This document shows, piece after piece, positions 25,333 to 34,349 of a stretch of 64,000 nucleotides of DNA. The position numbers were made by a program, and so were the translations under genes. The first letter of the stretch is position 1; each line of letters begins with the position of its first letter. This stretch comes from Actinomyces wuliandei (GTDB lineage Bacteria > Actinomycetota > Actinomycetes > Actinomycetales > Actinomycetaceae): the NCBI RefSeq assembly GCF_004010955.1, contig NZ_CP025227.1:2914001-2978000 (forward strand), read 5' to 3'. Under the pieces are notes generated by a model. The model made no database searches and was not told the origin of the DNA. It saw only the letters and a list, made by a program, of their open reading frames with translations.

Positions 25333-26070
25333 GTGAAGCCTTTCATCATGGTGTCTACGCGTCCCGAGCTGGAAGCGGCACAGCACGAGTACGAGTCCTT
25401 CCTGGCGCAGAGCGGACTGACCCGCCAGGACCTGCAGCACGTCCAGCTGGAGGAGATCGACTTCCTCGATGCCTTCACCGCCCGCGACGTCTCCGGGGTC
25501 TTCATCGGTGGCAGCCCCTACAACCCCTCGACTCCTGCGACCGCCAAGACCCGCAGCCAGCTCAGGGTGGAGGACCAGGTGCGCGAGCTGCTGGCCGTAG
25601 CCCTCAAGGAGGGCGTGGCCCTGCTGGCTACCGGTTTCGGCCTGCAGGTGCTGGCCGCCTACCTGGGGACACAGGCCGAGGAGGAGTTCGGCGAGGAGCT
25701 GGGCGCCGCAGACATCTTCCTCACCGCGCAGGGTCGTGAGGACCCGCTGCTTCACGGAATGCCCCAGGTGTTCAGCGTGTTTGTCGGCCACCACGAGGGG
25801 GTGGGGCAGATCCCGCGCAACGCGACCCTGCTCGCCAGCTCCCCAGACTGCCCCGTGCAGATGATCCGGGTGGGCAAGGCCGTCTACGGCACCCAGTTCA
25901 ACCCCGAGCTGGACGCGGCCCGCTTCGAGCAGCGCGTGAGCATCTACGCCGACGCCGGCTACGGTGACCCCGACCTGAGCGAGGACATCCTGTCCAAGGC
26001 CCGCTCCGAGGCCCCGCACGAGGCTGGACGAATCATCCGCAACTTCGTCACCCACTTCAGGCGGGACTAG
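25333..26070 (+). CDS. Glutamine amidotransferase-like protein lacking catalytic residues
   Basis: 245 residues from GTG 25333. It aligns end to end with the amidotransferase at 27099: shared MKPF start, GGSPYN, LRVE, HxExV region, QMIRVGKAVYGTQF and PELD. The nucleophile Cys of the family (Cys100 in the paralogue) is Gly101 here, and the catalytic His before PE (His189) is Asn190; Glu192 remains. It therefore cannot act as a Cys-His-Glu glutaminase. It is full length with normal codon use, so it is probably a maintained pseudoenzyme rather than a decaying gene. Confidence 0.8.
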   Translation: MKPFIMVSTRPELEAAQHEYESFLAQSGLTRQDLQHVQLEEIDFLDAFTARDVSGVFIGGSPYNPSTPATAKTRSQLRVEDQVRELLAVALKEGVALLATGFGLQVLAAYLGTQAEEEFGEELGAADIFLTAQGREDPLLHGMPQVFSVFVGHHEGVGQIPRNATLLASSPDCPVQMIRVGKAVYGTQFNPELDAARFEQRVSIYADAGYGDPDLSEDILSKARSEAPHEAGRIIRNFVTHFRRD

Positions 26071-26194
26071 GGCCTGCTGCGACCTACTGCGGTCTGCCGT
26101 GCCGACGGGGCCGCCCGAGGCAGGCACGAGCGGGGCGGGCGCGGGGCAGCACGGGTGTGGCCGAGCGGGCCGCAGGCTCCAGGGCAGGGCAGGC

Positions 26195-26884
26195 TCAGGA
26201 CAGGTCGGCGTAGGCCAGGGGCACGTTGGCCACCGCCTGGGCGATCGGCGTGTCACCGTCGTGGAAGGGGATGACCCGGCCGATGCTGCGCGGCTCGTCC
26301 AGGACCGCAGCAATGACGCGTGCCACGTTGCCTCGCGAGGTGAGTGCCGACGCGCCGGACTGGTCCTCTCCGCCGACCCGCTCCACGGTGACGCGCCCCG
26401 ACGGCTCCTGGGCCGTCAGCCTGCCAGGCCCGAGGATCGTCCACTCCAGGTCGGTGGACTGGAGATGGCGGTCAGCGGCGATCTTGGCAACGGCGTAGGC
26501 CCGTAACGGGTGGTCGTCCGGGACCTCGCCGTAGGCGGTGATGAAGGACACCATGACGTAGCGGGTGGCGCCCGCTGCCGCAGCGGCATCCATGGAGCGC
26601 AGCGCCGCTGCGCGGTCAACGGCGTCAGTGCGGGCCGGGCCACCCTTGCCGCCCGCTCCGGCCGACCACACGACCGCCTGTGCCCCGGCAAAGGCCTGGG
26701 CGAACTGCTCCGTGCTCGCCTCCTCCACGGAGAGCACCACCGGCAGGGCGCCAGTAGCGGCCACCTCCTCGGCGTGGTCCGGATTACGAACCAGGGAGAC
26801 AACCTCGTGGCCTGCCTCAACGAGCAGCGGGGCGGCGAGAAGAGCGACCTTGCCGTGGCCGCCGACGATGACAATACGAGACAT
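26195..26884 (-). CDS. NAD(P)-binding Rossmann-fold protein
   Basis: 229 residues from ATG 26884, with AAAGGA upstream; a longer upstream reading is not conserved in character. The N-terminus RIVIVGGHGKVALLAAPLLVEAGHEV carries GGxGxVA, the dinucleotide loop of atypical short-chain reductases (NAD(P)H-binding family). Further hallmarks are VVWSAGAGG, YVMVSFITAYG and YAVAKIAADRHL, the last holding the YxxxK pair. Such proteins act as reductases or redox sensors; the substrate is unknown. It lies between the two amidotransferase paralogues. Confidence 0.8.
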   Translation of the reverse strand: MSRIVIVGGHGKVALLAAPLLVEAGHEVVSLVRNPDHAEEVAATGALPVVLSVEEASTEQFAQAFAGAQAVVWSAGAGGKGGPARTDAVDRAAALRSMDAAAAAGATRYVMVSFITAYGEVPDDHPLRAYAVAKIAADRHLQSTDLEWTILGPGRLTAQEPSGRVTVERVGGEDQSGASALTSRGNVARVIAAVLDEPRSIGRVIPFHDGDTPIAQAVANVPLAYADLS

Positions 26885-27098
26885 GAACGAGTCCTTTCGG
26901 CTGGCACCCAGGTGGCGCCCTTGCTGCTGCCACCCAGGCGGGCACCTTCTGCGCAACGGCCGGGCTGGCCCAGGGGCTGCAGCGGCACCAGGTGCAAGCG
27001 GCCCCAGGTGTACCCCAGGCGTAGCTGCCATCCTCCACCTGGTGCCACGTCCCCGGCCAGTCCCGCTCGCCGCACGCGAACAAGGTCAGTCAACAAGG

Positions 27099-27833
27099 TC
27101 AGTCGCGGGCGTGCACCGCCACGAAGTTGGCCAGCACCTTCCAGGAGTCGCTGACGTCCGGCTCGCTGGTCCAGGCCTGGATACGCGGCAGGTCCTCCGT
27201 CTCAAAGTACCCGTGCCCGGCGTAGAAGCCCAGGCGGTAGGACAGGGCGGGGCCGTCAAGCTCAGGGTGGAACTGGGTGGCGTAGAGGTTCTGGCCGACC
27301 CGCAGCATCTGGTAGGGGCACGGGCCTGAGGTGGCCAGCACCACGGCGTCACGGGGTGGCACCGTCACCGCGTCCTTGTGGGCCACGAAGGCCCGGAAGG
27401 TAGCGGAGATGCCGTCGCAGACCGGGTCGTCGAGCCCCTCAGGCGTGAGCGTGATCTCCGGGGCGGAGACCTCCTCGCGGTAGGTCCCGTCAATCACCGC
27501 CCCCTGGTGGCTTCCCAGGGTGCCCACGCCGTAGCAGGCCCCCAGGAACGGGAAGTCAGTCTGCACCACGCGGTCGAGGAGGGCGTTGAACTCGGCCTCC
27601 ACACGCACCTGGGTAGCCGACTTGCTCTCCGCAGGCGTCGTCGTGTTGAAAGGGGAGCCACCCACGATGATGCCAGACCAGTCCTCAAGGCTGATCTCCG
27701 GCATGGGATGAGCCTCAAGACGGTGGCGCACCAAGGTGGACTCCTCCAGGCCAGTACGCAGCAGGAACGACTCGTACTCAGCATCCGCAGGCCCGTCAGC
27801 GTCACGGGTCGCCAGGAACAGGAAAGGCTTCAC
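27099..27833 (-). CDS. Class I glutamine amidotransferase-like protein
   Basis: 244 residues from GTG 27833. The GATase1 fold is recognisable: SGIIVGGSPFN, the nucleophile elbow FLGACYGVGTLG (Cys100) and FHPELD (His189, Glu191). It lacks a fused synthetase domain and resembles stand-alone GMP-synthase-like amidotransferases in actinobacteria, whose acceptor is unknown. It is the intact paralogue of the protein at 25333, from which it is separated by the Rossmann-fold gene and has opposite strand. Confidence 0.82.
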   Translation of the reverse strand: MKPFLFLATRDADGPADAEYESFLLRTGLEESTLVRHRLEAHPMPEISLEDWSGIIVGGSPFNTTTPAESKSATQVRVEAEFNALLDRVVQTDFPFLGACYGVGTLGSHQGAVIDGTYREEVSAPEITLTPEGLDDPVCDGISATFRAFVAHKDAVTVPPRDAVVLATSGPCPYQMLRVGQNLYATQFHPELDGPALSYRLGFYAGHGYFETEDLPRIQAWTSEPDVSDSWKVLANFVAVHARD

Positions 27834-27910
27834 ACCGCGACTCTAACGGGCAGCAGGCGGCACAACCGCATGATCTCGCACGCCGGGCACGTGGCCTGCT
27901 CCACGCCGGG

Positions 27911-28736
27911 CTACACGCCGTGGCGGGCCAGCCAGGCCAGGACAGCCTCGACGGCCTCGTGGACCACAACCGCCGCCGGCTGCTGCGCAGTGGAGCCAGC
28001 CGGGGCGGCTCGACGGCCGCTGGGCTGACTGGCAGGGCCGACGGCGTCGTCGATGACCACCAGCGCCGCCGTGGAGACCCCGCCACCAGCCAGGGCCATC
28101 CCCTCCGCGACCGTGTCCGTGACGACGGCGTCGACCCCCATACCAGCAAGGATCCTGGCCTCAGTGGGAGTGGGGCGGAGTGGGCCCGCCCCCAGGGCGA
28201 CGACACCGGTGCCGCGCACACCGGGCAGACGCGACACGCGGGCAGTCAGGTCCTCGTCCCAGGTGGCCTGGAGCAGGCGCTCGGAGGGAAACAGCGGCGT
28301 GCCCGAGAGGCTGACGTGGTCACCGACGGCAAGGAGGTCACCGGGAGCCGCCCCGCCCACGGAGGAGGCCCGCGTGACCAGGAGGGCGGCCCGGGCGCCG
28401 GAGCCCGCCACGATCCTGGCCAGCGCCGTGGTACTGCGGGCGGGGTGCCCCTCATGCAGGCAGGTACGACCCCGGGCGACAAGGACCCCGAGGCCACCGC
28501 GGTCGTAGGAGAGCAGGGCATCCTCCTGACCGGCCGCCCTGGGCTCCAGGACCCCGGGCAGGAAGGACAGGCGCACCCGCGCCTGAGAGGGGCCCCAGGC
28601 CGCGTCCAGCTCGGTCAGGAGCTGTGGCTCACAGACAACCAGAAGGTCGTGACGCGCCCGGCCCGTAGCCAGGAGGATGGAGACGCCGGCGGGGTCCTCG
28701 TCCCAGGTCTCAGGCACAGCAGGCGACAGGGCCATT
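27911..28736 (-). CDS. Purine nucleoside phosphorylase-like protein
   Basis: 274 residues from ATG 28736, with GGAGG five bases upstream. It follows the PNP/MTAP pattern: LSFLPGVLEPR, GVLVARGRTCLHEGHPARS (equivalent of GRxHxYEGH), VTRASSVGGAAPGDLLAVGDHVSLSG (equivalent of the TNAAGG and GDLVLIxDHI motifs). Some canonical residues are replaced, for example TNAAGG reads TRASSVGG, so substrate range or activity may differ. Expected reaction: phosphorolysis of purine nucleosides. Confidence 0.68.
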
Positions 28737-28993
28737 GGTCCTCCCTCTGTCGTTTGTCGTTGACGTACCCGAATGAGGGTAGCGCCATAAGGCACCGACT
28801 ACCCGTGCACGCTTGTGAGAAGCACCTAAGATGATTAGGGGTTGCTGGAGATAGTCTCAAGAAAGCCTGGATATTCGGGGTTCTCGCGCCACCTTGAAGT
28901 TCCGTCTAGTCAAGATGAGATACGACACGTGAGACTGTGGGACCGGACGAGCTGAGCGAGCACCCCTGCAACACGCCGCCTCAAGCACCACGT

Positions 28994-29097
28994 CTGCGCC
29001 GACAACCCGCAGGCACCACGGCCCTGGTCGACCCCGGTGGCAGTGACGGAGAGGGAAGACGGAGGGGGCTGCGCCGGCAACCCGCAGGCACCACGGC
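28994..29097. repeat. Pair of 29-bp direct repeats, 75-bp period
   Basis: Positions 28994-29022 and 29069-29097 differ at one base. Each starts CTGCGCC and ends CAGGCACCACGGC. A weaker third match ending AAGCACCACG lies just before. They sit downstream of tRNA-Ser in a non-coding stretch (28737-29115) with no other recognised feature. Confidence 0.6.
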
Positions 29098-29115
29098 ACC
29101 GCTGCGCGCAAGCAA

Positions 29116-29154
29116 GCCCGGGCGGCCCCGTCACGGTGACGGGGCCGCCCGGGC
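29116..29154 (-). terminator. Long GC-rich hairpin after tRNA-Ser
   Basis: GCCCGGGCGGCCCCGTCAC is followed by its reverse complement with a one-base centre, giving near-continuous 19-bp arms. It begins 8 nt beyond the tRNA 3' end on the minus strand. Confidence 0.8.
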
Positions 29155-29162
29155 GCTGCGGC

Positions 29163-29247
29163 GGTAGCGCTGGGATTCGAACCCAGGGTGGCTGTAAACC
29201 ACACAGACTTTCGAGATCTGCACCTTCGGCCGCTCGGACACGCTACC
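29163..29247 (-). tRNA. tRNA-Ser, anticodon CGA
   Basis: 85 nt. Acceptor arms GGTAGCG and CGCTACC pair over 7 bp. The anticodon stem CAGAT/GTCTG encloses loop CTCGAAA, giving anticodon CGA (reads UCG). A long variable arm and a T-loop GGTTCGAATCC are present, as expected for class II tRNA-Ser. CCA is not encoded. Confidence 0.95.
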
Positions 29248-29334
29248 TTGTGGCACCGAGGGTACACGGGGCCTCCGGCTCCCTCCAACGGGCGGCAGCT
29301 GCGAGGTGGGTCACCACACCCACGCCGCTGACCG

Positions 29335-29459
29335 GTGTCGGGCCCGGCCATCAGGTACTGGACCTCCACGGCACGCCGCCCCTGAAGGGCCGCCTCCTGG
29401 CTGTGCACCAGCCAGCAGTCCCGGGGCACAGGGCTGCTCGGAGCAGAGGCCTCGCTCAT
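29335..29459 (-). pseudogene. Decayed N-terminal fragment of an acetyltransferase gene
   Basis: An ATG at 29459 opens a reading frame with QEAALQGRRAVEVQYLMAGPDTG. This aligns with PEAAFQNARAVEVQRLTAELNTG near the N-terminus of the acetyltransferase immediately upstream (29488-30060). The similarity stops after about 45 codons and no left-handed helix repeats follow before the tRNA gene. It is best read as the remnant of a tandem duplication. Confidence 0.6.
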
Positions 29460-29487
29460 AGCGGTGACCTCGCCGAACCCACCGGGC

Positions 29488-30060
29488 TCAGTCCTCAGGC
29501 ACCTGCCCAATGGTCCGGGCCGGGACCCCTCCCACAACAGTCCGCGCGGGCACGTCCCTGGTCACGACCGCCCCGGCAGCCAGGACCGCCCCGTCCCCCA
29601 CCGTGACACCGCTGGTGACGACAACCTTGGCTCCCACCCACACGTCGTCGCCCAGCCGGATCGGGGCCGGGTGGGTGGTGGCCCGGTCGGCGACCGCAAG
29701 GGAGTGGTCCAGGGTCGCCAGGACCACGTCGTGCCCGATAAAGCACCGGTCCCCCACCCAGATGCCGCCCTGGTCCTGAAACCGGCACCCGGAGTTGATG
29801 AAGACCTGTTCCCCCAGGTGGATGTTGGCCCCGAAGTCCGTGGTGAAGGGCGGGAAAAGACGGAAGGACGCCGGAACCGCGCGAGTGGTGATGCGCTCCA
29901 TGAGCGCCCGGATCTCCTCCGGATCGTGGTAGCCGGTGTTGAGCTCGGCCGTCAGGCGCTGGACCTCCACGGCACGCGCGTTCTGGAAGGCAGCCTCCGG
30001 GCTGCCGCCACGGATCGGCTGGCCAGAGGCGACGTGGTCAAGAAAGGTGCGAAGATCCAT
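29488..30060 (-). CDS. Maltose/galactoside O-acetyltransferase family protein
   Basis: 190 residues. The N-terminal Mac-type segment (EIRALMERITTRAVPASFRLFPPF) precedes left-handed beta-helix hexapeptides. Hallmarks include FTTDFGANIHLGEQVFIN, CFIGHDVVLATLDHS (active-site His region), IRLGDDVWVGAKVVV and VGDGAVLAAGAVVTRDVP. It transfers acetyl from acetyl-CoA to a sugar hydroxyl; the sugar cannot be told. Length is normal for the family. A fragment of a second copy lies just downstream. Confidence 0.87.
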   Translation of the reverse strand: MDLRTFLDHVASGQPIRGGSPEAAFQNARAVEVQRLTAELNTGYHDPEEIRALMERITTRAVPASFRLFPPFTTDFGANIHLGEQVFINSGCRFQDQGGIWVGDRCFIGHDVVLATLDHSLAVADRATTHPAPIRLGDDVWVGAKVVVTSGVTVGDGAVLAAGAVVTRDVPARTVVGGVPARTIGQVPED

Positions 30061-30353
30061 CAGTACCCCCAGTTACTTCTTGCCGCACCCCTGCGCGGCA
30101 CCGCAGGCCAATCCCGGTCCCCTAGTGTGTCACAGCAGCACCTGGGCCACGAGCCCTGGGTGGCAGGCACGGCGACCCCACGGACCAGGCGCACCCTCGC
30201 ACACCTTCCACACAACACTTTGGTCACTATTCCGTACCATTCCGGCAAGCCGCACCAGACCTCGCGGAGACCTCCCGTTTCATTAATCGTAATGTCCCAG
30301 CAGGACGCCCTATCCTCTGTCTTTACTTATTGTTTCGAGGTGTCCCCTCATCT

Positions 30354-30875
30354 ATGCCCGCTCTCACCCCCTCCCCCGTCACGCCTGCAGCAGGCAGCCC
30401 GGCCCGAGACGCAGCATCTCGACCACGAGAAGGCCACAAGCGGGTGCTGGCCGCACTCGTGCTCGTGCTCTGCCTCGGTGCTGTCGGCAGCTGCGACGAC
30501 GGGCAGGCAGACAGCCTGGACCCACCGCCCGCCTCTGGACACGAGGCCCCGACCTCGGCGCCAGCAACGGCCAGCCCCCTGCCCACGGTGGCGGCCACTC
30601 CGACAGCCACCGTCGACCCGCCAGCAACAACCACCCAGGAGCCAGGCACGCCCGCACCCGAGACATCCCCGGCGCCACCTGAGCCGCCCCAGCCGGAGCC
30701 CGAGGCACCAGCCGAGCCTGTCCCACCAGAGGCACCGGCGGAACCACCCCGGTCAGACGTCTACTACGAGAACTGCCAGGAAGCCCGAGATGCCGGAGCA
30801 ACCCCGATCTATCAGGGGGACCCCGGGTACCGCGACAGGCTCGACCGGGACAAGGACGGCGTCGCCTGCGAGTAG
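30354..30875 (+). CDS. Lipoprotein with C-terminal Excalibur domain
   Basis: 173 residues from ATG 30354. A signal-like helix (ALVLVLCLGAVGSC) ends in a plausible lipobox. The next ~80 residues are Pro/Thr/Ala/Glu-rich linker. The last ~37 form an Excalibur domain: YYENCQEARDAGATPIYQG then RDKDGVACE, with the two cysteines and the DxDxDG-like calcium loop (DRDKDG). Probably a wall-associated protein. Excalibur domains elsewhere are joined to nucleases; none is present here. Confidence 0.8.
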   Translation: MPALTPSPVTPAAGSPARDAASRPREGHKRVLAALVLVLCLGAVGSCDDGQADSLDPPPASGHEAPTSAPATASPLPTVAATPTATVDPPATTTQEPGTPAPETSPAPPEPPQPEPEAPAEPVPPEAPAEPPRSDVYYENCQEARDAGATPIYQGDPGYRDRLDRDKDGVACE

Positions 30876-30937
30876 CACGTCCCTGCGCCACACACACCTG
30901 ACCCTCCGGGGCCTGGCTGGGCTCCGCCAGAGCGCGG

Positions 30938-31516
30938 TCAGGCCCCTGGCAGCCTCTCCGTCCTGCGCCGGGAGAAGAACTCCTCCAGCAGGGCCGCCGA
31001 CTCCTCCTCCCGCACCCCGGCACGCACCTCGACCTGGTGGTTGGCGCGCGCATCGCGCACCACGTCACGCACTGAGCCACAGGCGCCGGTCCTGGGCTCC
31101 CAGGCCCCCAGGACGAGCCGAGCCACCCGGGCCAGCACAAGAGCGCCGGCACACATGGTGCACGGCTCAAGCGTGACCACCAGCGTGCACCCTTGGAGCC
31201 GGGCGTCCGCGAGGACGGCGCCGGCAGCGCGCAGCGCCCGGACCTCCGCGTGCGCCGTCGGGTCGCACTCGGCCTCACAGGCGTTGGCAGCCTCGGCCAG
31301 GACCTGGCCGTCTGCCCCCAGGACCACCGCGCCCACCGGGACCTCGCCCCGTGATCCCGCCGCCGCAGCGAGCTCCAGCGCCCGCGCCATGGCCGCGGAG
31401 TCGGCAGAAGAGCCCGGAGAGCCCGGAGAGCCCGGAGAAAACCCTACGGAAGAGCCCGGGGAGTCCGTCGTCACCGACGTCACCCACGTCGTGTCCCGCC
31501 TGGCCGTCTGTTCCAC
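30938..31516 (-). CDS. tadA: tRNA-specific adenosine deaminase
   Basis: 192 residues. The deaminase domain begins near residue 40. The zinc site reads HAE (in PTAHAEVRALRAAG) and PCTMCAGAL, exactly as in tRNA adenosine deaminases that convert A34 to inosine in tRNA-Arg. The ~40-residue N-terminal extension holds GSPGSPGSS, encoded by a 9-bp tandem repeat (31411-31437), and is not part of the enzyme; internal starts near residue 43 are possible. Unrelated to the Tad pilus ATPase of the same name. Confidence 0.9.
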   Translation of the reverse strand: MEQTARRDTTWVTSVTTDSPGSSVGFSPGSPGSPGSSADSAAMARALELAAAAGSRGEVPVGAVVLGADGQVLAEAANACEAECDPTAHAEVRALRAAGAVLADARLQGCTLVVTLEPCTMCAGALVLARVARLVLGAWEPRTGACGSVRDVVRDARANHQVEVRAGVREEESAALLEEFFSRRRTERLPGA

Positions 31517-31862
31517 AGCCCCAGGATGGCAGACCAGCGTCGCAGCCCCGCACGCACCGTATCCCGCCCTCTCCCCTCCCCCTGCCGAAGCGGCACCCCA
31601 GCGGGTCCCAGCCCCGCACGCACCACGCCCTCACGGCCTTGAGGACCCGGCGGAGACCTCCGCGCAACAAAAGAGACACATCTCACACCGACCCCACGAA
31701 ATCCCTCAGATACCAGAGAGTCCTTCCACTAGGTTTCGGCACTACAGCAGGGGCTGCGGTTGCCATATCCCCGCGAACCTGCCAGGGTCACTCCGGTCTG
31801 CACGAATCTGCCTTGGTCACCACGACAGGCACGAACCACAGTGAAATGAACGGAGCACATCG
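31517..31862. other. Intergenic region between tadA and betT
   Basis: No credible coding frame, repeat or hairpin terminator is seen. It separates the divergent tadA (-) and betT (+) and must hold both promoters, but no convincing -35/-10 pair stands out. Confidence 0.4.
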
Positions 31863-34043
31863 GTGTCTCAGCCACCAGCACGTCCCACGACCGGGGCTGC
31901 CGCCAAGGAAGCCACGGAGCAGCAGACTGAGCGGTCGCCGCGACAGGTCCTCAACACCCCGGTCTTCGTCTCCGCCGCCATCGTCATCGCCGCCATCGCC
32001 CTGAGCGCCATCTTCTTCCCCCAGACTGTGTCAGACGCCTTCAGCAGCGCAGTCTCCTGGACGGGTCGCTGGTTCGGCTCCTTCTACATCCTGCTGGTCA
32101 CCGTCACCCTCCTCTTCGCCCTCATCCTGGCGCTGTCGAGCCGCTTCGGCAGGATCAGGCTGGGGCCCAGCAACTCCACCCCAGACTTCTCCACCTTCTC
32201 CTGGGCCGCCATGCTCTTCGCCGCCGGCGTGGGAACCGCCATCATGTTCTACGCCGTGGCCGAGCCGGTCGCCCAGTACATGGCGCCTCCCACCGGGGAG
32301 GGGCAGACGGTCGAGGCCGCCCGCAACGCCATCGTCCTGACCCTCCTGCACTACGGCATCACCGGCTGGGGCCTGTACTCCATCGTCGGCATGGCCTTGG
32401 CCTACTTCGCCTACCGTCGCCACCAGCCCCTGGCCGTGCGATCCACCCTGCGCCCCCTGCTCGGCGACCGTACCGACGGCGTGCTGGGGCACATCGCCGA
32501 CGCCGCCACACTCATCGGCGGGGCCGTGGGGATCTCTGCCTCCCTGGGGGTCGGCGTCGTCCAGCTCAACGTCGCCCTGACCATCTTGTTCGGCCTGCCC
32601 CAGGGCACCCCCACGCAGATCGGGCTCATCGTCCTGTCCGTGCTCATGGCCACCGTCTCCGCCGTGTCCGGGGTGGACCGTGGTGTGCGCGTCCTGTCCA
32701 ACATCAACGTCCTTCTCGCGGTGGGCCTGGCCATGTGGGTCCTGGTCACCGGCGACACCGCCTTCCTCATCGACGCGATCGTAGGTAATGTTGGCGACTT
32801 CGTCACCCAGTTCCCCTCCCTGACCCTGGAGACCTACGCCTACGACCGGCCCACCGAGTGGCTCAACGGCTGGACACTCTTCTTCTGGGCCTGGTGGATC
32901 GCCTGGGCCGCTTTCGTCGGCATGTTCTTGGCCCGCATCTCCCGCGGACGCACGATCCGCGAGTTCGTCCTCGGCGCCCTCATCCTGCCCTTCAGCTACG
33001 TGCTCATGTGGAGCTCGATCTTCGGCAACAGCGCACTGGACCTCATCCGCTCCGGAAACATGGAGTTCGCCGAGCTGACCGTCAACGAGCCCGAGCAGGG
33101 GCTCTACACCCTGCTCACCCACCTTCCCGGGGGCACCTTCCTCGTCGCTCTGGCACTGTTCATCGGCATCCTCTTCTACGTCACCAGCGCCGACTCCGGC
33201 GCCCTGGTCATGGCCAGCCTGTCCAGCCACGTACGCTCCGAGAAGGAGGACGCCCCTGCCTGGCTGCGGATCTTCTGGGCCAGCCTGGTCGGTGTCCTCA
33301 CGATCGCCATGCTCGTGGCGGGCGGCATCCCGATCCTCCAGCAGGCCACCATCGTCATGGCCCTGCCTTTCTCCGGCGTCATCATCATGGTCATGTTCTG
33401 CCTGTGGAAGGCGCTGCGTACCGAGGCCAGCCACAGCGTCACCCGCTCGCAGGCCTACCGCAACCGCAGCCTGGGCCTGACCGGGACCGCCGCCGGACTC
33501 AAACGCATCTCATGGCAGGACCGGCTCTCCCACACCTTCAACACAGTCTCCCCGGCCCGCGCTAAACGGGCGCTGGACAACCGCATCGTCCCCGCCCTGG
33601 AGGCCGTGGCCACCGAGCTGCGCAAGGAGAACCTGCTCGCTGAGGTGGTCGTCGAGGGTGAGGAGGCCCAGGACCCCGACGACGAGCGCAACTTCCTGGG
33701 ACGCGCCACCCTTGTCGTCAGTGCGACCGAGGCTGGCGAGTCCGCGGAGGGCGAGGACTCCCTCGACACCGACTACGAGCGCTCCAGCGGGCTGGACTCC
33801 TTCCGCTACGTGGTCCGCATGGTCCAGGCTCCCGTGCCCGCCTACGGCCCTGTGGTCCACGAGGCCGACGACCTGACCGTGCGCCTGGAGGTGCGTCCCA
33901 GCGGGGGCGGCCAGGGCTACGACCTCATGGACTGGTCCGCCGACCAGGTAGCCCACGACGTCCTGGACCACTACGAGCGCTGGCTGGAGTACCTCGGCTT
34001 CACCGAGACCGCAGCCCGGGCCTCAGGCGGCTCCGCCCAGTAG
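31863..34043 (+). CDS. betT: High-affinity choline/betaine transporter, BCCT family
   Basis: 726 residues from GTG 31863, with GGAGC upstream. Twelve membrane segments occupy about 30-530. BCCT hallmarks include RLGPSNSTPDFSTFSWAAML, GVGTAIMFYAVAEPVAQYM, TLFFWAWWIAWAAFVGMFLARISRGRTIREF and FYVTSADSGALV. A ~180-residue cytoplasmic tail ends with DLMDWSADQVAHDVLDHYERWLEYLG. That tail is typical of BetT and senses osmotic state. Imports choline or glycine betaine. No betA/betB genes for choline oxidation lie nearby. Confidence 0.9.
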   Translation: MSQPPARPTTGAAAKEATEQQTERSPRQVLNTPVFVSAAIVIAAIALSAIFFPQTVSDAFSSAVSWTGRWFGSFYILLVTVTLLFALILALSSRFGRIRLGPSNSTPDFSTFSWAAMLFAAGVGTAIMFYAVAEPVAQYMAPPTGEGQTVEAARNAIVLTLLHYGITGWGLYSIVGMALAYFAYRRHQPLAVRSTLRPLLGDRTDGVLGHIADAATLIGGAVGISASLGVGVVQLNVALTILFGLPQGTPTQIGLIVLSVLMATVSAVSGVDRGVRVLSNINVLLAVGLAMWVLVTGDTAFLIDAIVGNVGDFVTQFPSLTLETYAYDRPTEWLNGWTLFFWAWWIAWAAFVGMFLARISRGRTIREFVLGALILPFSYVLMWSSIFGNSALDLIRSGNMEFAELTVNEPEQGLYTLLTHLPGGTFLVALALFIGILFYVTSADSGALVMASLSSHVRSEKEDAPAWLRIFWASLVGVLTIAMLVAGGIPILQQATIVMALPFSGVIIMVMFCLWKALRTEASHSVTRSQAYRNRSLGLTGTAAGLKRISWQDRLSHTFNTVSPARAKRALDNRIVPALEAVATELRKENLLAEVVVEGEEAQDPDDERNFLGRATLVVSATEAGESAEGEDSLDTDYERSSGLDSFRYVVRMVQAPVPAYGPVVHEADDLTVRLEVRPSGGGQGYDLMDWSADQVAHDVLDHYERWLEYLGFTETAARASGGSAQ

Positions 34044-34097
34044 GCGCGGCACAGCCTGCCACACGCGAGGCACACCCACGCAGTTGCACCCTCATGG

Positions 34098-34338
34098 TTG
34101 CACATCTTCAGACGGCAGCCCCGGAGCCACCAAGAACTACCCGCTAGATCCCCTGGATTTCCGGGGCCGGTTCCACCTTTGCCCGCCTCAGGAAAAGGCA
34201 GAGGCCGTCCAAGATGTGCACCGGAGAGCCTGCTGCACATTTTGGCAGAGGAATGTGGCGGTTGGTAGGACGCGCTGGGGGGTGGAACCGCATGTTCTTG
34301 CGGTTCCACCCCAAGCCCGCCAGCCGAAGATGTGCAGC
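34098..34338. repeat. Intergenic mosaic element A (two units)
   Basis: Four half-sites in alternating orientation: TTGCACATCTTCA at 34098, AAGATGTGCA at 34211, CTGCACATTTT at 34233 and CGAAGATGTGCAGC at 34325. They bound two units of about 123 and 106 bp separated by 12 bp. The second contains a hairpin at 34279-34312 (GGTGGAACCGCA and TGCGGTTCCACC around TGTTCT) that can terminate both betT and the converging aldo-keto reductase gene. Confidence 0.75.
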
Positions 34339-34349
34339 ATGACGGGGGG

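Noticed and set aside
29163..29247. tRNA-Ser as the attachment site of an integrated element
   Set aside because: No integrase gene and no direct repeat of the tRNA 3' end was seen within the window.
32031..33434. Long minus-strand frame opposite betT
   Set aside because: Composed of Gly/Asp/His/Gln shadow sequence; betT on the plus strand is unambiguous.
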